Shown here piece after piece: positions 41,541 to 46,408 of a stretch of DNA of 46,408 nt. The notes beneath the pieces are model-generated. The model saw only the letters and a list, made by a program, of their open reading frames with translations, was not told the origin of the DNA and made no database searches. How positions within the stretch are numbered: position 1 is the stretch's first letter; the number at the start of each line of letters is the position of its first letter. Origin of the DNA: Duncaniella sp. (GTDB taxonomy: Bacteria > Bacteroidota > Bacteroidia > Bacteroidales > Muribaculaceae); contig JAMPEV010000002.1 of assembly GCA_023664955.1 (NCBI GenBank), forward strand, positions 1 through 46,408. Direction: 5' to 3'. The position numbers and the translations under genes were made by a program.

Positions 41541-41582
41541 GTAGGTTTGCACCATGGTGCGTCCACCCCAACCGGGGTCGCC
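41541..41582 (+). repeat. REP-like copy 9, degenerate left half, with second module
   Basis: GTAG (41541-41544) leads into GTTTGCACCATGGTGCGTCC (right half intact, left half mutated). The second module CCCAACCGGGGTCGCC (41567-41582) follows directly. It lies between the convergent AspT-like and truA genes. Confidence 0.75.
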
Positions 41583-41606
41583 GCCAAACGTTTAGCCAAC
41601 TGGGTG

Positions 41607-42341
41607 TCAGTATGTTATCTCCCAAAGATACAGCGCGTGACCGGGCATTGAGGTTCCGGCTGCGCAGCGGTCTTTTCGGTCTATAACGGCTTTAAACTCT
41701 TCAATTGTCATTTTACCGCGACCCACATCCAAGAGGGTACCAACAACGGCTCTGACCATGTTACGAAGGAAACGGTCAGCTGTGATCACAAACACCCATC
41801 CACCGGTTTCGGGAACCGGATGCCACTGAGCATGAGTAACTTTGCAGATATTTGTCTTGGCGTCAGTGTGAAGCTTCGCAAAAGAAGTGAAATCAGAGGT
41901 GGTGAGTAGGAGTGTGGCTGCTTCGTTCATCCTTTCATAGTCCAGCTCCTCCGGAGCTTTCCAACAGAGAGGATAGAAGAATGGTGATTTCTCCGGTAGA
42001 GCATAATAATGGTAGGTACGAGACGTGGCGTCAAATCGGGCATGTTTGTTGGATGGCACCTCATATATCTCATACACAGCAATATCTTTACCTACAAGCG
42101 AATTCAAACCCCTCACCAATCGAACTGTGTCGGCAATAGGCTCCCCAACGTCAAAATGAGCTATCATCATGCGGGCATTCACACCGGTGTCGGTGCGTCC
42201 AGCGCCGACTATTTTTATATCTTGGCGCATAACAGTGGAAAGCGCCTTTTCGAGCGTTTCCTGCACAGTCACCTCTCCCGGCTGGCTTTGCCATCCATGG
42301 AAAGGCGCGCCACGATATGCCAATCGCATGAAATATCGCAT
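41607..42341 (-). CDS. truA: tRNA pseudouridine synthase A
   Basis: This 244-residue enzyme makes pseudouridine at positions 38-40 of tRNA anticodon arms. The catalytic Asp51 is in GAGRTDTGVNA, and HFDVGEP follows. Other family blocks are ATSRTYHYY, DFTSFAKLH and the C-terminal RNMVRAVVGTLLDVGRG. Its length is normal. It lies 61 bp after speA on the same strand; a perfect inverted repeat fills that gap. It is convergent with the AspT-like gene. Confidence 0.95.
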   Translation of the reverse strand: MRYFMRLAYRGAPFHGWQSQPGEVTVQETLEKALSTVMRQDIKIVGAGRTDTGVNARMMIAHFDVGEPIADTVRLVRGLNSLVGKDIAVYEIYEVPSNKHARFDATSRTYHYYALPEKSPFFYPLCWKAPEELDYERMNEAATLLLTTSDFTSFAKLHTDAKTNICKVTHAQWHPVPETGGWVFVITADRFLRNMVRAVVGTLLDVGRGKMTIEEFKAVIDRKDRCAAGTSMPGHALYLWEITY

Positions 42342-42367
42342 TTTGATAATTGTGAATTATGAGTTGA

Positions 42368-42401
42368 GAGTTGTGAATTGACAATTGACAATTCACAACT
42401 C
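42368..42401. repeat. 13-bp inverted repeat between speA and truA
   Basis: GAGTTGTGAATTG (42368-42380) / CAATTCACAACTC (42389-42401) with an 8-nt loop. It contains the AATTGACAATTGA motif that also flanks REP copies 2 and 8. No T-tract is present. Confidence 0.65.
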
Positions 42402-42402
42402 C

Positions 42403-44304
42403 TTAATCCTTTTCGATATAAGTATATCCGTAAAGCCCTGAGCGATATTTACTTAGAAATTCACGTCCTTCATCGGGTGTGATGCTGCCGGCTTTCATAG
42501 AGGCGGTAACCCAAGCCTCTACATTGCGTACCAGCTTCTTAGGGTTAAACTGTACATAGTCAAGCACATCAGCCACGGTCTCACCATCAATTATGCGATC
42601 AATTTCATAATGGTCCTTATAAACCGAAATATGCACCGCATTAGTATCGCCGAAAAGATTGTGCATATCACCCAAAATTTCCTGATAAGCACCAACGAGG
42701 AACACACCAAGGTAATAGGGCTCACCCGGCTTCACCGGATGCACCGGGAGCGAATTGGCGGTACCGCCGTGCACCGAGATGAAATTAGCTATCTTTCCAT
42801 CACTATCGCAGGTGATATCCTGAATGGTACATGTCTTTGTAGGCTTCTCATCCAGGCGTGACAAAGGAATAATCGGGAACACTTGATCAATAGCCCAAGA
42901 GTCGGTGAGTGACTGGAAAAGTGAGAAATTACAGAAATACTTGTCAGGCAACATTTTCGTAACCTTACGGAGCTCCTCTGGACTATGTTTCATCCCGTTG
43001 GCGATATCGCCAACTTCACGGGCCACCGACCAAAACAACTCCTCAATCTGCGCACGGGTGCGGAGGTCGAGTAAACCGAGACTGAAGAGGTCGAGGGCCT
43101 CTTCCCGAATCTGCAGGGCATCATGCCAGCTTTCAAGAAGACTCTGAGAGTCGAGCTTATCCCAAATCGTGTACAACTCCTTAGCGAGCTCATGGTCAGT
43201 GTCCGCCACTTCTTTGCTATCCTTCCATATAGGCAACTGGGTAGTTTCAAGCACCTCAAACACCAGGACCGAGTGGTGGGCAGTCAACGACCGTCCGCTC
43301 TCGTTAATCACATTAGGCTGCTTTAAGCCATTCTTCTCACATGCATCCACGATGGCCGAGATGGCATCGTTGGCATACTCCTGGATAGAATAGTTCATCG
43401 AGCTGCCGGATGCAGAGTTACGAGTACCGTCATAATCCACACCTAAACCACCGCCAATGTCCATAAACTCGATGTCAAATCCCATGTGGCTGAGCTGCAC
43501 ATAGAATTGTGTTGCTTCGCGTATGGCAGTCTTTATATGTCGTATCTTAGTGATTTGGCTGCCTATGTGGAAATGGATGAGCTTCAAGCAATGTTTCATC
43601 TTGTTACGTTCCATGAAGTCGAGAGCCTCGAGGAGTTCGGATGAGTTAAGTCCAAACTTCGACTGGTCACCGCCGCTCGTTTCCCATTTGCCCGAGCCCG
43701 AGGATGCAAGCTTGATTCTGATACCCACATTCGGGTCGATACCAATACGTTTAGCGACTTCGAGGGTAATCTTCAACTCATTGAGTTTTTCCACCACAAT
43801 ATATATACGGCGACCCATCTTTTGGGCAAGAAGAGCAAGCTCGATATATGTTTGGTCCTTATATCCGTTACAGATAATCAATGCGTTTTCCTTTATGTTA
43901 GAAGCAAGGACGGCATGAAGTTCCGGCTTGGAACCGGCCTCAAGACCGATGTTGAACTTTTCGCCGTGAGTCACAATCTCCTCCACCACAGGGCGCATCT
44001 GATTCACCTTAATCGGGTAGATGATATAGTTTTGAGCCTTGTAGTTATACTGTTCGGAAGCCACTGCGAAGCAGTTGGAAATTTTCTCGATACGATTATC
44101 AAGGATGTCAGGGAAACGCAGCAGCACGGGGGATGTTATATCCCTTACCTGCAGCTCATCCATCACTTCGCGCAAATCCACGGAAGCGTAACCTTCACGA
44201 GGTGTGACCTCAACATTCCCCTTGGAATTAATGGAGAAATACTTTCGTCCCCAGCCTAAAATATTATACAGCTCGGCGCTGTCCTCAATTCGCCATTTTC
44301 TCAT
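42403..44304 (-). CDS. speA: Biosynthetic arginine decarboxylase
   Basis: This 633-residue PLP enzyme turns arginine into agmatine, the first step of polyamine synthesis. The PLP-binding Lys99 lies in YIIYPIKVNQ. The phosphate-binding and barrel motifs include GLEAGSKPEL, HFHIGSQI, DIGGGLGVDYDG and NESGRSL, and the C-terminal part has NLFGDTNAVH. Length matches SpeA (about 630). It probably shares a transcript with truA. A -7 box (TACTTTTG) lies 97 bp upstream. Confidence 0.95.
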   Translation of the reverse strand: MRKWRIEDSAELYNILGWGRKYFSINSKGNVEVTPREGYASVDLREVMDELQVRDITSPVLLRFPDILDNRIEKISNCFAVASEQYNYKAQNYIIYPIKVNQMRPVVEEIVTHGEKFNIGLEAGSKPELHAVLASNIKENALIICNGYKDQTYIELALLAQKMGRRIYIVVEKLNELKITLEVAKRIGIDPNVGIRIKLASSGSGKWETSGGDQSKFGLNSSELLEALDFMERNKMKHCLKLIHFHIGSQITKIRHIKTAIREATQFYVQLSHMGFDIEFMDIGGGLGVDYDGTRNSASGSSMNYSIQEYANDAISAIVDACEKNGLKQPNVINESGRSLTAHHSVLVFEVLETTQLPIWKDSKEVADTDHELAKELYTIWDKLDSQSLLESWHDALQIREEALDLFSLGLLDLRTRAQIEELFWSVAREVGDIANGMKHSPEELRKVTKMLPDKYFCNFSLFQSLTDSWAIDQVFPIIPLSRLDEKPTKTCTIQDITCDSDGKIANFISVHGGTANSLPVHPVKPGEPYYLGVFLVGAYQEILGDMHNLFGDTNAVHISVYKDHYEIDRIIDGETVADVLDYVQFNPKKLVRNVEAWVTASMKAGSITPDEGREFLSKYRSGLYGYTYIEKD

Positions 44305-44400
44305 CGGCCAATCTTAAATCAGAAGAATTTTATGATACTTTGAACTTATAGCCGCATTAAAAAGGCTAAAAAGATCACCTATGCACACGGCTACACGCAA

Positions 44401-44408
44401 CAAAAGTA
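44401..44408 (-). promoter_or_regulatory. -7 box of speA promoter
   Basis: TACTTTTG on the minus strand, without a TTTG at the right -33 spacing. The predicted leader is about 90 nt and contains a short AGCC/GGCT hairpin near 44351-44368. Confidence 0.4.
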
Positions 44409-44468
44409 CAATTATTCTTCCAAAACTCCCAATTTTGCACAAATATTTTACCTTTATTCAAAGATTAT

Positions 44469-44500
44469 TTTGTTTAAATCAACAGAACATTGTAACTTTG
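44469..44500 (+). promoter_or_regulatory. Promoter of the TPR lipoprotein gene
   Basis: TTTG (44469-44472), a 20-bp spacer and TAACTTTG (44493-44500): a perfect Bacteroidota promoter. The predicted start near 44507 gives a leader of about 43 nt. Confidence 0.75.
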
Positions 44501-44549
44501 CCAATAAATATACCTTTCAATCACGTTTTATACATCTATTTTTTATCCT

Positions 44550-46235
44550 ATGGACAAGAAACTCGGATTATCCCTCCTGCTCGGCTCAGCGCTGATGCTC
44601 ACAGGATGTGGTAAAAAAATGAATCAGTTTGCAGCTGATTATTTCACTACAAACCCCAATCCCCTCGAAGTAGTAGGTCAGAACGTACCCGCTACCGTTA
44701 CCGGTCGCATCCCTGCCAAGTTCTTCGTTAAGAACGCAACTGTGACCGTTACCCCCTTCCTCACCTACAACGGCACAGAAAAAGCTGCTACCCCTATGAC
44801 ATTCCAGGGAGAGAAAGTTCGCGGTAACAACCAGGTAATTTCTTGGGAAAATGGCGGAACTGTTACTATCCCCGTCAACTATGTTTACGAGCCTGCAATG
44901 CAGCGTTCTGAGCTCTATCTCGACTTCACCGTTGACCAGAAGGGCAAGCAGTATGTTCTTCCCCGTGTAAAAGTAGCTGACGGCATCATCGCTACCGCAG
45001 CGCTCGCTAACGCCGGAACAGTTGAGCCCGCTATCGCTCCCGACAAGTTCCAGCGCATCATCAACGAGAAGTACTCTGCCGACATCTACTTCCTCATCAA
45101 CCGCGCCAACATCCGCAAGGATCAGCTCGACAGCCCCGAAATGATCGCCCTCAACCAGGACATCAAGAGCGCAGCTGATGACGAACGTCGCCAGATTGAG
45201 GAAATCAACATCAAGTCATACGCTTCACCTGACGGTACACTCGCTTTCAACACCGAACTTGCTGAAAAGCGTGAAGACAACACCACTAAGTATGTTGAGA
45301 ACCAGCTCCAGAAGGACAAAGTGACTGAATTTGGCGAACTTACTGCCAACTTCACTCCTGAGGACTGGGAAGGTCTCCAGAAGCTCGTAGCAGCAAGCAA
45401 CATTCAGGACAAGGACCTCATCCTCAGCGTTCTTTCTATGTACAAAGATCCCGAACAGCGCGAACAGGAACTGCGCAACCTTTCTAACGTATTCGATCAG
45501 CTCGCTGACGAAATCCTTCCGAAGCTCCGCTACTCTCGCATCACTGCAAGCATCAACGTTATCGGTAAGAGCGACGAAGAAATCATCGCTGCTTTCAACG
45601 CTGACCCTGCTTCTCTAACTGACGATGAACTTCTTTACGCTGCAACCCTTACAAAGGACCTCAACCGCAAGAAAGCAATCTACTCTGCAGCTACCCGTCT
45701 CTATCCTAACGACTTCCGCGGTTTCAACAACCTCGGTATGGTAGAATATCAGCTCGGTGACTACGATGCTGCTATGGCTGACTTCAAGAAGGCCGCTCGC
45801 CTCCAGCCCAACGCACCTGAAACCCAGATGAACGAAGGCCTCGTAGCTCTTGTTAACAAAGACTTCCGTGCAGCCAACACCGCATTCGGTAAGGCCGGCG
45901 GTCTCGAAGGTCTTGGTTCTGCTCTTGGTGTTTACTACCTCGAACAGGGCGACGTTAAGGCTGCCGTTAAGGCATTCGGCAGCGCTAAGAACAACAATGC
46001 AGCACTTGCACAAATCCTTAACAAGGACTACAGCGCTGCTAAGTCAACACTTGCAGCTATCGCAACTCCCGACGCTACTACTTACTACCTCATGGCAGTT
46101 CTCGGCGCACGCACCGGCAACGACCAGGCAGTAACTTCCAACCTCCGCCAGGCAATCAAGCTTGATCCTAACATGGCCAAGCTCGCCGCTAACGATCTCG
46201 AATTTGCAAAGGTTAACCTCTCAGGCGTACTCTAA
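44550..46235 (+). CDS. Outer-membrane TPR lipoprotein, probably abundant
   Basis: This 561-residue lipoprotein has a signal peptide and lipobox LTGC (Cys20). The N-terminal half (about 25-150) is beta-rich. A middle part (about 170-345) is partly like an OmpA C-terminal region (YFLINRANIRKDQL, then INIKSYASPDGTLAFNTELAEKR), and TPR repeats run from about 380 to 480 (FNNLGMVEYQLGDYDAAMADFKKAARLQPN). Codons are strongly biased to CTC, GCT and AAG, unlike most neighbours, suggesting high expression; the perfect promoter agrees. The OmpA-like segment may touch peptidoglycan. Related Bacteroidales proteins exist, but the function is not known to me. Confidence 0.75.
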   Translation: MDKKLGLSLLLGSALMLTGCGKKMNQFAADYFTTNPNPLEVVGQNVPATVTGRIPAKFFVKNATVTVTPFLTYNGTEKAATPMTFQGEKVRGNNQVISWENGGTVTIPVNYVYEPAMQRSELYLDFTVDQKGKQYVLPRVKVADGIIATAALANAGTVEPAIAPDKFQRIINEKYSADIYFLINRANIRKDQLDSPEMIALNQDIKSAADDERRQIEEINIKSYASPDGTLAFNTELAEKREDNTTKYVENQLQKDKVTEFGELTANFTPEDWEGLQKLVAASNIQDKDLILSVLSMYKDPEQREQELRNLSNVFDQLADEILPKLRYSRITASINVIGKSDEEIIAAFNADPASLTDDELLYAATLTKDLNRKKAIYSAATRLYPNDFRGFNNLGMVEYQLGDYDAAMADFKKAARLQPNAPETQMNEGLVALVNKDFRAANTAFGKAGGLEGLGSALGVYYLEQGDVKAAVKAFGSAKNNNAALAQILNKDYSAAKSTLAAIATPDATTYYLMAVLGARTGNDQAVTSNLRQAIKLDPNMAKLAANDLEFAKVNLSGVL

Positions 46236-46256
46236 TCCCTGACGCCCTTAACTAAC

Positions 46257-46324
46257 CGCTGACTAACGTCAGCGAAGCATAATCAATACATCGCCCCCGG
46301 AATCTGATTGATTCCGGGGGCGAT
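46257..46324 (+). terminator. Double hairpin after the TPR lipoprotein gene
   Basis: The first hairpin is CGCTGAC / GTCAGCG (46257-46274). The second has a perfect 15-bp GC-rich stem (46290-46304 / 46310-46324) with a TGATT loop, followed by TGTTGTG rather than a T-tract. It is a probable terminator or 3'-end protector. The last 84 bases of the window show nothing I can assign. Confidence 0.7.
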
Positions 46325-46408
46325 TGTTGTGTATCAATATATCAATGTACGTGTGCCGGGCGGGGATTATAGCCAAGGGGTGGGTGGAATCTCTATTCCG
46401 GGGTTGGC

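Noticed and set aside
1-46408. Prophage, integrative element, tRNA or rRNA genes.
   Set aside because: I found no integrase, phage structural gene, conjugation gene, or convincing tRNA/rRNA sequence in the window.

Overview
This 46.4 kb window looks like chromosomal DNA of a gut Bacteroidales bacterium, most likely Muribaculaceae (the family is an inference). Support comes from a SusC/SusD/SusE/SusE outer-membrane locus, lipoproteins with Cys-Lys/Ser-Asp-rich export signals, an hmu-type heme operon, and many promoters that fit the Bacteroidota pattern TTTG-N20-TAnnTTTG. Most coding sequence is ordinary. The intergenic DNA is rich in palindromic repeats and candidate RNA elements.

Layout. 1-4.9 kb: end of a DUF805 gene, then a minus-strand operon parC > beta-barrel-like protein > S41 peptidase. 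5.17-5.28 kb: a promoter-to-terminator unit of about 65 nt on the plus strand, a strong small-RNA candidate. 5.5-15.7 kb: a seven-gene minus-strand heme operon. In order these are a PepSY membrane protein, a calycin-like lipoprotein, a TonB-dependent receptor (HmuR), a membrane-anchored CobN-like chelatase (HmuS), a DUF2162 protein (HmuT), an ExbB-like proton channel (HmuU) and a DUF2149 protein (HmuV). 16-17.6 kb: a GadC-like amino acid antiporter. 17.6-19.8 kb: an accessory patch with a 17-unit array of 10-bp repeats, a four-helix-bundle/zinc-ribbon fusion, and a damaged MntA-HepT toxin-antitoxin pair. 19.8-22.9 kb: a large, probably highly expressed surface lipoprotein with collagen-like triplets. 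23-23.9 kb: a cluster of palindromic repeats around a truncated REP-associated tyrosine transposase (RAYT). 23.9-31.2 kb: the SusC-SusD-SusE-SusE operon, with a long leader holding an intrinsic terminator. 31.8-33.8 kb: an ACT-like protein, NAD kinase and a YgjP-type metallopeptidase. 33.9-37 kb: pdxJ (switch-like leader), exbB, exbD and tonB. 37-46.4 kb: a sodium:amino-acid symporter, prfB with its programmed frameshift, an AspT/YidE-type transporter, truA, speA and an abundant TPR lipoprotein.

How the parts fit. The ExbB-ExbD-TonB set could energise both HmuR and SusC. HmuS-HmuT-HmuU-HmuV looks like an envelope machine that removes metal from heme or a related tetrapyrrole, with its own proton-channel subunit, and the PepSY protein could supply electrons. 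Nine copies of a 20-bp palindrome, all preceded by GTAG, are scattered through intergenic DNA. GTAG plus a hairpin is the known recognition format of RAYT transposases, and the only RAYT here is cut off exactly where its catalytic HxH motif should begin. The most interesting candidates are this REP/RAYT family, the heme operon with its PepSY partner and Met-rich HmuS insert, the small RNA at 5.2 kb, the susC leader attenuator, the pdxJ leader with mutually exclusive hairpins, and the poly-T frameshift in mntA.
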